Assembly: GCF_001984575.1 (NCBI RefSeq) | Contig: NZ_LZNS01000001.1 | Location: 7,145,012-7,209,011, forward strand | From: Streptomyces sp. MP131-18 | GTDB lineage: Bacteria; Actinomycetota; Actinomycetes; Streptomycetales; Streptomycetaceae | DNA length: 64,000 nucleotides | Direction: 5' to 3' | Shown here: piece after piece, positions 44,972-54,125 of the stretch | How the letters are laid out: every line of letters starts with the position of its first letter | Position numbering within the stretch: the first letter of the stretch is position 1 | Position numbers and translations under genes: made by a program | Notes under the pieces: model-generated | Databases searched by the model: none | What the model saw: the letters and a program-made list of their open reading frames with translations, nothing else | What the model was told of the DNA's origin: nothing

Positions 44972-46000
44972 ATGGCAGTGCGCGCTGCGGTGGCGGGAGC
45001 GAGTGGCTATGCGGGAGGGGAGATCCTGCGGCTGCTGCTGCAACACCCCGAGGCCGAGGTCGGGGCCCTGACGGGCCATGCCAACGCCGGGCAGGCGCTC
45101 GGCGGGCTCCAGCCCCAGCTGGCGCCGCTGGCCGACCGGGTGCTCCAGCCGACCTCGGCCGAGACCCTGGCCGGGCACGACGTCGTCTTTCTCGCCCTGC
45201 CGCACGGCCAGTCCGGCGCGCTCGCCGAGCAGCTGGGCGACGGCCCGCTGATCATCGACTGCGGCGCCGACTTCCGGCTGGCGGACGCCGCCGACTGGGA
45301 ACGGTTCTACGGCTCCCCGCACGCGGGGACCTGGCCCTACGGGCTGCCGGAGCTGCCCGGGGCCCGCGAGGCGCTCAAGGGCTCCACGCGCGTCGCCGTC
45401 CCCGGGTGCTACCCGACGGCCGTCACCCTGGCGCTGTTCCCCGCGTACGCCGCCGGCCTCGCCGAGCCCGAAGCCGTGATCGTAGCGGCCAGCGGCACCT
45501 CGGGTGCCGGCCGTTCGCTCAAGCCACACCTGCTCGGCACCGAGGTCATGGGGGCCATGAGCCCGTACGGCGTCGGCGGCACGCACCGGCACACGCCGGA
45601 GATGATGCAGAACCTGTCGGCCGTGGCCGGGGAGCGCGTGACCGTTTCGTTCACCCCCACGCTCGCGCCCATGCCCCGCGGCATTCTGGCCACGTGTTCC
45701 GCGCGCGCCAGGCCGGGCGTCACCGCCGCGGGGCTGCGCCGGGCGTACGCCGAGGCGCTGGCGGGGGAGCCGTTCGTGCGGCTGCTGCCCGAGGGGCAGT
45801 GGCCCACCACCGCGGCCGTCGCCGGGTCCAACGCCGTGCAGATCCAGGTGGCCCTGGACGAGGCGGCCGGCCGCGTCATCGCGATCAGCGCCGTGGACAA
45901 CCTCACGAAGGGCACCGCGGGGGGCGCGGTGCAGAGCATGAACATCGCCCTCGGCCTCCCCGAGGTGCTGGGCCTTTCGACGATCGGAGTGGCACCGTGA
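44972..46000 (+). CDS. argC: N-acetyl-gamma-glutamyl-phosphate reductase
   Basis: 342-residue NADPH-dependent enzyme, third step of arginine synthesis. Seen: Rossmann motif VAGASGYAGGEILRLL, catalytic Cys146 in PGCYPTAVTLAL, GTSGAGRSLKPHL, and VDNLTKGTAGGAVQSMNIALGL at the end. ATG 44972 follows GAGGAGGAG. First gene of argCJBDR; its stop overlaps the argJ GTG (GTGA). Confidence 0.97.
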   Translation: MAVRAAVAGASGYAGGEILRLLLQHPEAEVGALTGHANAGQALGGLQPQLAPLADRVLQPTSAETLAGHDVVFLALPHGQSGALAEQLGDGPLIIDCGADFRLADAADWERFYGSPHAGTWPYGLPELPGAREALKGSTRVAVPGCYPTAVTLALFPAYAAGLAEPEAVIVAASGTSGAGRSLKPHLLGTEVMGAMSPYGVGGTHRHTPEMMQNLSAVAGERVTVSFTPTLAPMPRGILATCSARARPGVTAAGLRRAYAEALAGEPFVRLLPEGQWPTTAAVAGSNAVQIQVALDEAAGRVIAISAVDNLTKGTAGGAVQSMNIALGLPEVLGLSTIGVAP

Positions 46001-47144
46001 GTGTGACCGCAGCACAGGGATTCACCGCGGCCGGGGTGGCCGCGGGCATCAAGGACAGCGGGGGTCCGGACCTGGCGCTCGTCGTCAACCGGGGTCCGCG
46101 GTCCGCCGCCGCCGGGGTCTTCACCAGCAACCGCGTCAAGGCGGCGCCGGTCCAGTGGTCCGAGCAGGTGCTCAAGGGGGGCAGCGTGACGGCGGTCGTG
46201 CTCAACTCCGGCGGGGCGAACGCCTGTACCGGCCCACTCGGCTTCCAGGACACGCATGCCACGGCGGAACGCGCCGCCGACGTGCTCGGGCTCGGCGCCG
46301 CGGAGGTGGCCGTCGCCTCCACCGGTCTGATCGGCACGCGACTCCCCATGGACCAGCTGCTCGCCGGGGTCGGCACCGCCGCGGAGGAGCTGTCCGCCCA
46401 CGGCGGGGAGCAGGCGGCCCTCGCGATCATGACCACCGACACCGTGCACAAGACGGCCGTCGTCGACGGCGACGGCTGGCGCGTCGGCGGCATGGCCAAG
46501 GGGGCGGGCATGCTCGCGCCCGGCCTGGCGACCATGCTCGTCGTGCTCACCACGGACGCCGACCTGGAGGCGCCCGCGCTGGACCGCGCGCTGCGCGCGG
46601 CGACCCGCACCACCTTCGACCGCATCGACTCCGACGGCTGCATGTCCACCAACGACATGGTGCTGCTCCTCGCCTCGGGCGCCTCGGGCGTCACGCCGGA
46701 GGCGGCCGTGTTCGCCGAGGCCGTCCGCGCGGTCTGCGACGACCTCGCGTTGCAGCTCATCAAGGACGCCGAGGGCGCGTCCAAGGACATCCGCATCGAG
46801 GTCGTGGGGGCGGCGAGCGAGGCCGACGCGCTGGAGGTGGGGCGTTCCATCGCACGCAACAACCTTCTGAAGTGCGCCATTCACGGCGAGGACCCCAACT
46901 GGGGCCGGGTGCTCTCCGCCATCGGCACCACCTCCGCCGCCTTCGAGCCCGACCAGCTCAACGTGGCGATCAACGGCGTGTGGGTGTGCAAGAAGGGTGC
47001 GCTCGGGGAGGACCGCGCGCTGGTCGACATGCGGTTCCGCGAGGTCACCATCACCGCGGACCTCGCGGCGGGGGCCGAGTCCGCCGTCATCTGGACCAAC
47101 GACCTCACCGCCGACTACGTCCACGAGAACAGCGCCTACTCCTC

Positions 47145-47148
<4 letters not shown>
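45997..47148 (+). CDS. argJ: Bifunctional ornithine acetyltransferase / N-acetylglutamate synthase
   Basis: 383-residue Ntn-type enzyme that recycles the acetyl group from N-acetylornithine to glutamate. Seen: AAGVAAGIKDSGGPDLALVV, NACTG oxyanion region, and the self-cleavage site KGAGMLAPGLATML with the new N-terminal Thr179, plus SKDIRIEV. GTG start at 45997 overlaps the argC stop; GTG 46003 is an alternative. Its stop overlaps the argB ATG. Confidence 0.97.
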
Positions 47149-48058
<910 letters not shown>

Positions 48059-48062
<4 letters not shown>

Positions 48063-49279
48063 GCAACGCACCGGAAGGCAAGGGGCCCGGGGGCAACGCG
48101 GCGCTCGCGGCGCGCTGGCGGGGTGCCCTGATGGACAACTACGGGACTCCGCGCCTCGCGCTCACCCACGGCGAGGGCTCCCGGCTGTGGGACGCCGACG
48201 GCAAGGAGTACCTGGACTTCGTCGGGGGCATCGCTGTCAGCTCCCTGGGCACCGGCCACCCGGCCGTCGTGCGGGCCGTGTCCGAGCAGGTCGCACGCCT
48301 CGGGCACGTCTCCAACCTCTACATCGCCGAGCCGCCCGTCGCCCTGGCCGAACGGCTGCTCGGCCTGGTCGGCCGGCCGGGCCGAGCCTTCTTCTGCAAC
48401 TCGGGCGCCGAGGCCGTCGAGGCCGCGTTCAAGATCGGCCGCCGCACGGGGCGTCCGCACATGGTCGCCACCGAGGGCGGCTTCCACGGCCGGACCATGG
48501 GCGCCCTCGCCCTGACCGGCCAGCCCGCGAAGCAGGCGGGTTTCGGCCCGCTGCCCGGCGATGTCACGCACGTGCCCTACGGCGACGCCGCGGCGCTGCG
48601 CGCCGCGGTCACCGAGCGGACCGCGCTGGTCATCGTCGAGCCGGTCCAGGGCGAGAACGGCGTGGTGGTCCCGCCGGAGGGCTATCTCGCCGCGGTCCGC
48701 GACATCACCCACGCCACCGGGAGCCTGCTCGTTCTCGACGAGGTGCAGACGGGCATCGGCCGGACGGGACACTGGTTCGCCGGGCAGGCGGCGGGTGTCG
48801 AGCCCGATGTGGTGACCCTCGCCAAGGGCCTCGCGGCCGGCCTGCCCATCGGCGCGACTCTTGCGTTCGGCCCGGCTGCCGACCTGCTCGCGCCGGGCGG
48901 GCACGGCTCCACCTTCGGCGGCAACCCGGTCTCCTGCGCGGCGGCGCTCGCCGTGCTGGACACCATCGAGTCGGAGAACCTGCTCCAGCGCGTCAAGGAG
49001 GCGGGGGAGCGGCTCCGCGACGGTATTTGGGGCCTCGGCCACCCGCTGGTCGACCGCGTCAGGGGCGCCGGACTGCTCCTCGGTATCGTGCTCACCGAGC
49101 CACGTGCACCGCAGGTGCAGCAGGCGGCTCAGGACGCCGGTCTCCTGGTGAACGCCGTCGCTCCCGACGTACTGCGGCTCGCGCCGCCGCTGATCATCGG
49201 TGACGCGGAGGTGGACGCGTTCCTCACGGCTCTGCCCGGCGTTCTCGACACCGTGGACACGTCAACCGGAGAGCGATGA
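48059..49279 (+). CDS. argD: Acetylornithine aminotransferase
   Basis: 406-residue class-III PLP aminotransferase making N-acetylornithine. Seen: YLDFVGGIAVSSLGTGHP, FFCNSGAEAVEAAFKIGRR, VIVEPVQGENG, VLDEVQTGIGRTG with the PLP-ring Asp227, and the PLP lysine 256 in LAKGLAAGLPIG. Overlaps argB by 4 bp. A 160-bp stretch of this gene (codons about 176-241) has a decayed copy at 50077-50236. Confidence 0.97.
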
Positions 49280-49295
49280 CCACCGGAGAGAGCGC

Positions 49296-49874
49296 ATGAG
49301 CCAGGAGCCGCAGATCACGGGGTCGTCGGCGGCCCCCTCCGCCCCCGGGCCCGGGCCCGCCGTGCCCCAGACCCGCGCGGCCAGGCACCGCCGCATCGTC
49401 GACATCCTCAACCGGCAGCCGGTGAGGTCCCAGAGCCAGCTGGCCAAGCTGCTCGCCGACGACGGGCTGACCGTCACCCAGGCGACGCTCAGCCGTGACC
49501 TCGACGAACTGGGCGCGGTGAAGATCCGCAACACCGGCGGCGAGCTGATCTACGCCGTGCCAAGCGAGGGCGGCTACCGCACCCCCCGTGTGCCGCTGGG
49601 GGAGTCGGCCAAGGAGGAACGGATGGCCAGGCTCGCCGGGGAACTGCTGATCTCGGCCGAGGCATCGGCCAACCTGGTCGTGCTGCGGACACCGCCCGGC
49701 GCCGCCCAGTTTCTCGCCTCGGCGATCGACCAGGCGGAGGTCCACGACATCCTCGGCACGATCGCCGGGGACGACACCCTGCTGCTGATCAGCCGCGACC
49801 CGGTGGGCGGCCAGTCCCTGGCGGACCACCTGCTGCGGCTGGCACAGAAGCAGAAGGAGCAGCCGGAGGACTGA
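49296..49874 (+). CDS. argR: Arginine repressor ArgR
   Basis: 192-residue hexameric repressor that binds ARG boxes when arginine is present. Seen: N-terminal winged helix RHRRIVDILNRQPVRSQSQLAKLLADDGLTVTQATLSRDLDELGAVKI and C-terminal hexamer/arginine domain with DQAEVHDILGTIAGDDTLLLI. It has a longer disordered N-terminus than E. coli ArgR, normal for Streptomyces. ATG 49296 follows GGAGAGAG, 16 bp after argD. Last gene of the argCJBDR operon. Confidence 0.96.
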   Translation: MSQEPQITGSSAAPSAPGPGPAVPQTRAARHRRIVDILNRQPVRSQSQLAKLLADDGLTVTQATLSRDLDELGAVKIRNTGGELIYAVPSEGGYRTPRVPLGESAKEERMARLAGELLISAEASANLVVLRTPPGAAQFLASAIDQAEVHDILGTIAGDDTLLLISRDPVGGQSLADHLLRLAQKQKEQPED

Positions 49875-49893
49875 CCCCGGCGGGCCGCCGGGG
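49875..49893 (+). terminator. GC-rich hairpin after argR
   Basis: CCCCGGCGG (49875-49883) pairs with CCGCCGGGG (49885-49893) immediately after the argR stop. Perfect 9-bp stem, loop too short to be ideal and no T-run, so it is only a candidate end of the arg operon. Confidence 0.45.
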
Positions 49894-50076
49894 CGGACGC
49901 CGCCTCCGCCGCCCGGTCGATTCAGCCGGGCATCCCGGGCTCCGGCGCGGGAGGCGGCTTTGAACGGGCGGCGCCGTTCGAGGGGTTGACCGGGCCGGTC
50001 ACCGCTGGCAGCCCGCGCCCGGCCGTCCCCGCGACCTCGCCGACGGGGCCGGGGGCGGTCCGCGAAAGCCGGGCAA

Positions 50077-50236
50077 CGACGCCGCGGCGCTGCGCGCCGC
50101 GGTCACCGAGCGGACCGCGCTGGTCATCGTCGAGCCCGTCCAGGGCGAGAACGTCGTGGTGGTCTTGTCCGCCGGCAGCCTGCTCGTTCTCGACGAGGTG
50201 CGGACGGGCATCGGCCGGACGGGACACTGGTTCGCC
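50077..50236 (+). pseudogene. argD fragment (decayed internal duplicate)
   Basis: Two blocks copy argD almost exactly. 50077-50164 matches 48583-48670 with two mismatches and no gap; 50177-50236 matches 48722-48781 with one or two mismatches. Between them 51 bases of argD are reduced to 12, a 39-bp in-frame loss. The frame reads ERTALVIVEPVQGEN then LLVLDEVRTGIGRTGHWF, without start, N-terminus or PLP lysine. It lies 1.5 kb downstream of the parent, in the same orientation. Confidence 0.9.
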
Positions 50237-50265
50237 CCCGGCCGGGTCCGGGGGCCGCACGGAAC

Positions 50266-50505
50266 GCGGCCGACCGGGCCTGCCGACGAACGCGGTGTCG
50301 TACCCCGCGCTGGCGAACCGTTCCGCCGTCGCCAGCGCGGGGCAGAGCGCGTGCACGACGGTGTCGGCCGGGACGGGACGGCGACCGGGTCCTCCGGCAC
50401 GTTCGCGACTGCCGCCGCACCGACACCGGCGGCCCGTGCCGGTCCAGCACCTGCTCGACCGGCCGGGCGGCCCGCTCGATCCGGGCGCGGAGCCGTGCGG
50501 CGCCG
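50266..50505 (-). pseudogene. ispH (lytB) relic
   Basis: Frameshifted remains of 4-hydroxy-3-methylbut-2-enyl diphosphate reductase. First frame: RIERAARPVEQVLDRHGPPV, equivalent to [23 protein letters not shown] of IspH, but the Cys of the GYCAG box is lost. After a frameshift: DTVVHALCPALATAERFASA then GYDTAFVGRPG, equivalent to DATCPLVTKVHKEAVRFA...YDILLIGHEG. The rest is missing where the argD fragment begins (50236). Directly downstream of the GGPP-synthase gene on the same strand. Confidence 0.7.
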
Positions 50506-50540
50506 CGTGGAGCGCCTTCCCCCCTCGTGTCTCCGTCCTC

Positions 50541-51623
50541 TCAGCGGTCCCGGTGGCAGGCCAGCCGGGCGAGCGCCGCGAGCCGCTCGCCCGCGCCGCC
50601 CTCCGGGCGGGCGAGGTCGAGGCAGTCGAGGGCGAGACGCAGCTCCTCCTCGGCCGCCTTCTCCGCCCAGGACCGGCCGCCCGCCTCCTCCACCAGGGCC
50701 GCGATGCGCGCCGTCAGCTCCGGGTCCTCCGCCGCGGCCCCCTCCGTCCGCGCGGCCGCGGGCGCGCCGGCGTCCGGCAGGTACAGCTCGGCGAGCCGCC
50801 GCGCCGCGGGGGTGCCCGAATCGAGGGCGGCCACCACGGGCAGCGACTTCTTCCGGCTGGCCAGGTCGGCGCCGGCCGGCTTGCCGGTGACCGCCGGATC
50901 GCCCCAGATGCCGAGCAGGTCGTCGGTGAGCTGAAAGGCCATGCCCAGGTGCGTGCCGAAGCGGCGCAGCGCCTCCGTCCGCTCGGGTGCCCCACCGCCC
51001 CACAGCGCGCCGAGTGCGCACGAACAGGCCAGCAGCGCGGCCGTCTTGCGCTCCGTCATGGCCAGGCATTCGGCGAGCGACACGTGGGACCGCTCCTCGA
51101 AGCTGATGTCGGTGTGCTCGCCCTCGATCAGCTGCGTGGTGGCCTCGCTGAGCCAGCGGATGCCGGTGACGGTGGCCAGGCCGGCGGGCTGCTCGGTCAG
51201 CACCCGGCCCGCGTGGATGAGGAGGGCGTCCCCGGCCAGGAGCGCGGCCGAGTTGCCGAACACCGTCCAGGCCGTGGCCCGGTGGCGGCGCGTGGTGTCG
51301 CCGTCGAGGATGTCGTCGTGCAGGAGCGAGAAATTGTGCACCAGCTCGACGGCGACGGCGGGCGCGACCGCCTCCTCCGGGCGGGCGCCCACCGCCTCGG
51401 CGCAGCCGAACACCAGCGCCGGCCGCAGGGCCTTGCCCGCGGGCGCGCTGTCCGGCCGGCCCGAGCTGTCCGTCCACCCGAAGTGGTAGGACGCGACCCG
51501 GGCGACGGGGGCGGGCAGGCGGTGCACCCATGTGCGCAGCGCCGGGTCGAGCAGCTCACGCGCTTGGCGCAGGGTGCCGAGGGCGGTGTGGTGCTCCCCC
51601 GTGGTTTCGGGGACGGTGGTCAT
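50541..51623 (-). CDS. Polyprenyl diphosphate synthase (GGPP-synthase type)
   Basis: 360-residue trans-prenyltransferase, intact. Seen: GKALRPALVFGCAEAVG, first Asp-rich motif DDILD at 103-107, GNSAALLAGDALL, TQLIEGEH, second motif LTDDLLGIWGDP at 232-243 and KPAGADLASRKKSLPV. C15-C20 product length cannot be read with certainty; bulky residues before the first motif (HNFSLLH) suit farnesyl or geranylgeranyl diphosphate. ATG 51623 overlaps the stop codon of the ispG relic (ATGA), so the three formed one operon: ispG, this gene, ispH. It alone survives. Confidence 0.88.
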   Translation of the reverse strand: MTTVPETTGEHHTALGTLRQARELLDPALRTWVHRLPAPVARVASYHFGWTDSSGRPDSAPAGKALRPALVFGCAEAVGARPEEAVAPAVAVELVHNFSLLHDDILDGDTTRRHRATAWTVFGNSAALLAGDALLIHAGRVLTEQPAGLATVTGIRWLSEATTQLIEGEHTDISFEERSHVSLAECLAMTERKTAALLACSCALGALWGGGAPERTEALRRFGTHLGMAFQLTDDLLGIWGDPAVTGKPAGADLASRKKSLPVVAALDSGTPAARRLAELYLPDAGAPAAARTEGAAAEDPELTARIAALVEEAGGRSWAEKAAEEELRLALDCLDLARPEGGAGERLAALARLACHRDR

Positions 51624-51975
51624 GGCAGGGCCTCCGCTGACTCGGGTGCTTGGGCTTGCTCGGTGAGGGCCGGGGCCTCCTCGGCCAGGGCCTTCGGGAC
51701 GGCCTTGCCCGAGGAGACGCCGAGGCCGGCTTCCCGCGCCTGGCCAGGTCCGTTGACGACACGGTCCGTGACGGCGACGGGCAAGGGGCGGGAGACGATC
51801 TCGGACCCGCGGGGCCGCGGGCCGGGGACTCCAGGATCTGGATGGCGACCTTTACCTCCTCCACGGGCGGGACGGGCAGGGAGACCCGGATTGTGTCCCC
51901 GATGCCCTGCCCGAGTAACTGCCCAAACGCGACAGGGGACTTGACGGTTCCCTGTGGGAACGGGCCCGCCTCGGT
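51620..51975 (-). pseudogene. ispG (gcpE) relic
   Basis: Remains of the C-terminal third of 4-hydroxy-3-methylbut-2-enyl diphosphate synthase. First block: TEAGPFPQGTVKSPVAFGQ, LLGQGIGDTIRVSL, PPVEEVKVAIQILES, all close to IspG. After a deletion and frameshift: EIVSRPLPVAVTDRVVNGPG then QAREAGLGVSSGKAVPKALA. The CPSC pair is deleted and MGCVVNGPG has become TDRVVNGPG, so all three Fe-S cysteines are gone. A TTA codon occurs in FGQLLGQ. The last frame ends in a TGA overlapping the start of the prenyl synthase gene. Confidence 0.85.
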
Positions 51976-52137
51976 CGCTCCCTTCCTCGTACCGATCGCT
52001 GATCATGTGGTCAGCTTGGCCGGTGGAGAGGAGCGCAGGAAGGCGTACCGGGAAATCGCTGCACGCCCCGTTGTGCCAACCGCACGCCTCCTTTCGGTGG
52101 GTCAGCCATGCTGACCAGGAGTTCCGCTCAGGCCAAA
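51976..52137. other. Upstream flank of the ispG relic
   Basis: No gene. A perfect small palindrome GGTCAGC-CAT-GCTGACC sits at 52100-52116. A plus-strand stretch near 52040 encodes AYREIAAR, which resembles an IspG segment (AYRxLAA) in inverted orientation; this may be chance. Confidence 0.35.
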
Positions 52138-52159
52138 GGCCCCGCTGCTGCGCGGGGCC
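52138..52159 (-). terminator. Terminator after the GNAT gene
   Basis: GGCCCCGC (52138-52145) pairs with GCGGGGCC (52152-52159), six-base loop; on the minus strand the stem is followed by TTT. It ends the minus-strand GNAT transcript 10 bp past its stop and isolates it from the relic region. Confidence 0.7.
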
Positions 52160-52168
52160 CCGGCGTAA

Positions 52169-52744
52169 TCACTCGTGTGGGTGAGAGCCCGCACGCTGCC
52201 GCCATTCCTCCTCCAGCACGGCCCACAACTCCAGATCGTGCCGCTTGCCGTCCATCTCGAACACGCTGCGCAGCGTGCCCTCGTGCGTCATGCCGAGCCG
52301 CTTGGCCACCGCAATGCTCGGCCCGTTGGCCGGGCTGACCAGCCACTCGACCCGCGACAGGCCACGCGCGCCGACCGCCCAGTCGATCATGGCCCCGGCC
52401 GCCCTGGTCACGAGCCCGCGGCCCTGTGCCTCGGGCGCCAGCCAGGCGCCCAGTTCGCAGGAGCCCTGGGCGGCGTCGAAGAGCCGGAAGATCATGCCGC
52501 CGACCAGCTCGCCCGACAGCCGTATCCCGTAGATCCGCGGGCCGTCGGCCGCCTGGCTGTCGGCGAAGCGCTGGAGGAAACGCCGGGCCGATGCGGTGTC
52601 CGTGACCGCCCCGGTCCACGGCAGCCACGGCGCCAGGTGCGCCCGCGCCCGGTCGGTGTAGGCGAAGAACTCGGCCGCCTGCCAGGGTTCGAGCGGGCAC
52701 AGTTCGGCTTCCGGCCCGAGGGAAGTGGTGAGCACAGTGCGCAT
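52169..52744 (-). CDS. GNAT N-acetyltransferase, RimJ/RimL type
   Basis: 191-residue acetyltransferase. Seen: AELCPLEPWQAAEFFAYTDRARAHLAPWLPW, IRLSGELVGGMIFRL, the acetyl-CoA loop LAPEAQGRGLVTRAAGAMIDWAV and NGPSIAVAKRLGMTHEGTLR. RimJ/L-type enzymes acetylate protein N-termini (ribosomal) or small amines; substrate unknown. Start at 52744 fits MRTVLTTSLGPEAEL. Last of a minus-strand run of four small genes. Confidence 0.88.
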   Translation of the reverse strand: MRTVLTTSLGPEAELCPLEPWQAAEFFAYTDRARAHLAPWLPWTGAVTDTASARRFLQRFADSQAADGPRIYGIRLSGELVGGMIFRLFDAAQGSCELGAWLAPEAQGRGLVTRAAGAMIDWAVGARGLSRVEWLVSPANGPSIAVAKRLGMTHEGTLRSVFEMDGKRHDLELWAVLEEEWRQRAGSHPHE

Positions 52745-52798
52745 CCTCCGTTTCGGTGCGCTCGTCGCGGCCGCCGTCGGCCGGACGAGGCGATCACC

Positions 52799-53629
52799 CT
52801 AGAGGGAAGCGAACTCCAAGGCGAAGGCGTTTCTGGTCGGGGAGGGGTCCTGCCGGTCGAGCACGCCGAAGACCACCTCGTCCACCCGCCCGGTGAACGG
52901 GCCGCCGGGCCCGAGGAGGGCGCGGAACGCCGCGGCGACCTGGGCCGGATCGTTGCGGAACACGCCGCACCCCCAGGCGCCGAGCACCAGGCGCCGGTAG
53001 CCCGCCGCGGAGGCGACCCGGAGGACCCGTTCGGCACGCCGGTGCAGCACCGCCGGCAGCTCGCCCGTGCGCTCCGGCGAACGCCGCGCCACGACCCCGG
53101 CGTTGGGCGCGGCCGAGGTCAGGAAGCCCACCTCGTACGGGGCGGCGAGCAGCGTTCCGCGGTCGTCGCGGAAGACCGGTACGGCAGGGGAGTGGATCAC
53201 GCGGTCGCTGTAGAACGGGTCGCGGTCCGCCCGGTGGGCCGCGTAGAACTCGGGGGCGCGCAGCAGACAGGCATACAGCGCGGACGAACGGCACAGCGCC
53301 TCCTCCTGCGCCTGTGCGCCGTTGAGGAATCCGCCGCCCGGGTTGCGGGCCGAGGCGAAGTTGAGCACGGCGACCGGGTCGCGGCCGGCCGTGGTCAGCC
53401 GCCGGGCGGCGTCCAGACTGCTCTCGCCCGTCACCTCGATGCGGGGCGGCCCCGCCGGGGCGGCGCCGTCCGGCAGGGCAACCGGGCCGGGGCCGAACAG
53501 CTCGGTGCCCGCCGCGGCCCGCGCCACGGCCGCGGCAATCTCCACCCGCCCGCCGCCCGGCGCCGAGTACCACCCGGCGTCGACGATCTGTTCCGTTTCC
53601 TTCGCGATGGCACGCAGTCGTGCGCTCAC
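52799..53629 (-). CDS. TIGR02452/bacterial PARG-like ADP-ribose glycohydrolase
   Basis: 276-residue macrodomain-type protein. Seen: VLNFASARNPGGGFLNGAQAQEEALCRSSALY, which carries the GGG-x7-QEE signature (98-110) that defines bacterial poly(ADP-ribose) glycohydrolases; then VIHSPAVPVFRDDRG and LVLGAWGCGVFRNDPAQVAAAF. It should remove ADP-ribose chains or related marks. I start at GTG 53629 (VSARLRAIAKETEQIV) after GGGGGAAGAG; the longer upstream frame overlaps the next gene. Part of the minus-strand cluster. Confidence 0.88.
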   Translation of the reverse strand: MSARLRAIAKETEQIVDAGWYSAPGGGRVEIAAAVARAAAGTELFGPGPVALPDGAAPAGPPRIEVTGESSLDAARRLTTAGRDPVAVLNFASARNPGGGFLNGAQAQEEALCRSSALYACLLRAPEFYAAHRADRDPFYSDRVIHSPAVPVFRDDRGTLLAAPYEVGFLTSAAPNAGVVARRSPERTGELPAVLHRRAERVLRVASAAGYRRLVLGAWGCGVFRNDPAQVAAAFRALLGPGGPFTGRVDEVVFGVLDRQDPSPTRNAFALEFASL

Positions 53630-53663
53630 CTCTTCCCCCTTCCCCTTCCCTTCACCGGCAGCC

Positions 53664-54050
53664 TCACGGCCCGGTGGACTCGTCCCCGGCCGCGGACGGC
53701 GGCGGCTGGTGCAGCCCGAACCTGGACCCCTGGTCGTCGCGGCACAGGACGAATCGGCCGAATCTTGCCTGTTCCGCGGCATCGCCCTCGACGGCCATGT
53801 TCTCCGCGGAACCCCCGAGCGCGCGAACCTTTTCCAGGGCCGCGTCCATGTCCTCGACCCGGAAGAAGACGTAGGGCACCGCGCCCGGGTCGGCGCCGTG
53901 GACGCCACCGGGGGTGCCGAGCCCGGAGATCAGCAGGCCGCCCTCGGCAGGGCCGGGCGTGAAGGTCCAGCCGAACAGCGCCGAGTAGAAGGTCCGCGCG
54001 CGGACGGTGTCCGCCACGCCGAACTCGATGAACGCAACCTCGCCCGCCAT
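53664..54050 (-). CDS. VOC-superfamily (glyoxalase/bleomycin-resistance fold) protein
   Basis: 128-residue protein with two beta-alpha-beta-beta-beta units. Seen: VAFIEFGVADTVRARTFYSALFGWTFTPG, VPYVFFRVEDMDAALEKVRALGGSA, RFGRFVLCRDDQGSRFGLHQPP. Metal-ligand positions are partly kept (Glu in FIEFG, His in LHQPP). Enzymatic role is not deducible. ATG 54050. Confidence 0.87.
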   Translation of the reverse strand: MAGEVAFIEFGVADTVRARTFYSALFGWTFTPGPAEGGLLISGLGTPGGVHGADPGAVPYVFFRVEDMDAALEKVRALGGSAENMAVEGDAAEQARFGRFVLCRDDQGSRFGLHQPPPSAAGDESTGP

Positions 54051-54125
54051 GCGGGCCCCCTTTCACCAGCGGTATGACGCAGGTCACAGTAGCGGGGCGG
54101 CGCGCGGCTGCCGGGCGTGGCGCGG

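Noticed and set aside
49922..50356. Minus-strand 144-aa frame as an independent gene
   Set aside because: Part of it is antisense to the argD fragment and part is the ispH relic; there is no ribosome site and no whole-protein similarity.
52036..52100. Inverted IspG-like piece (AYREIAAR) on the plus strand
   Set aside because: Eight residues only, with no further similarity on either side; chance is too likely to call an inversion.
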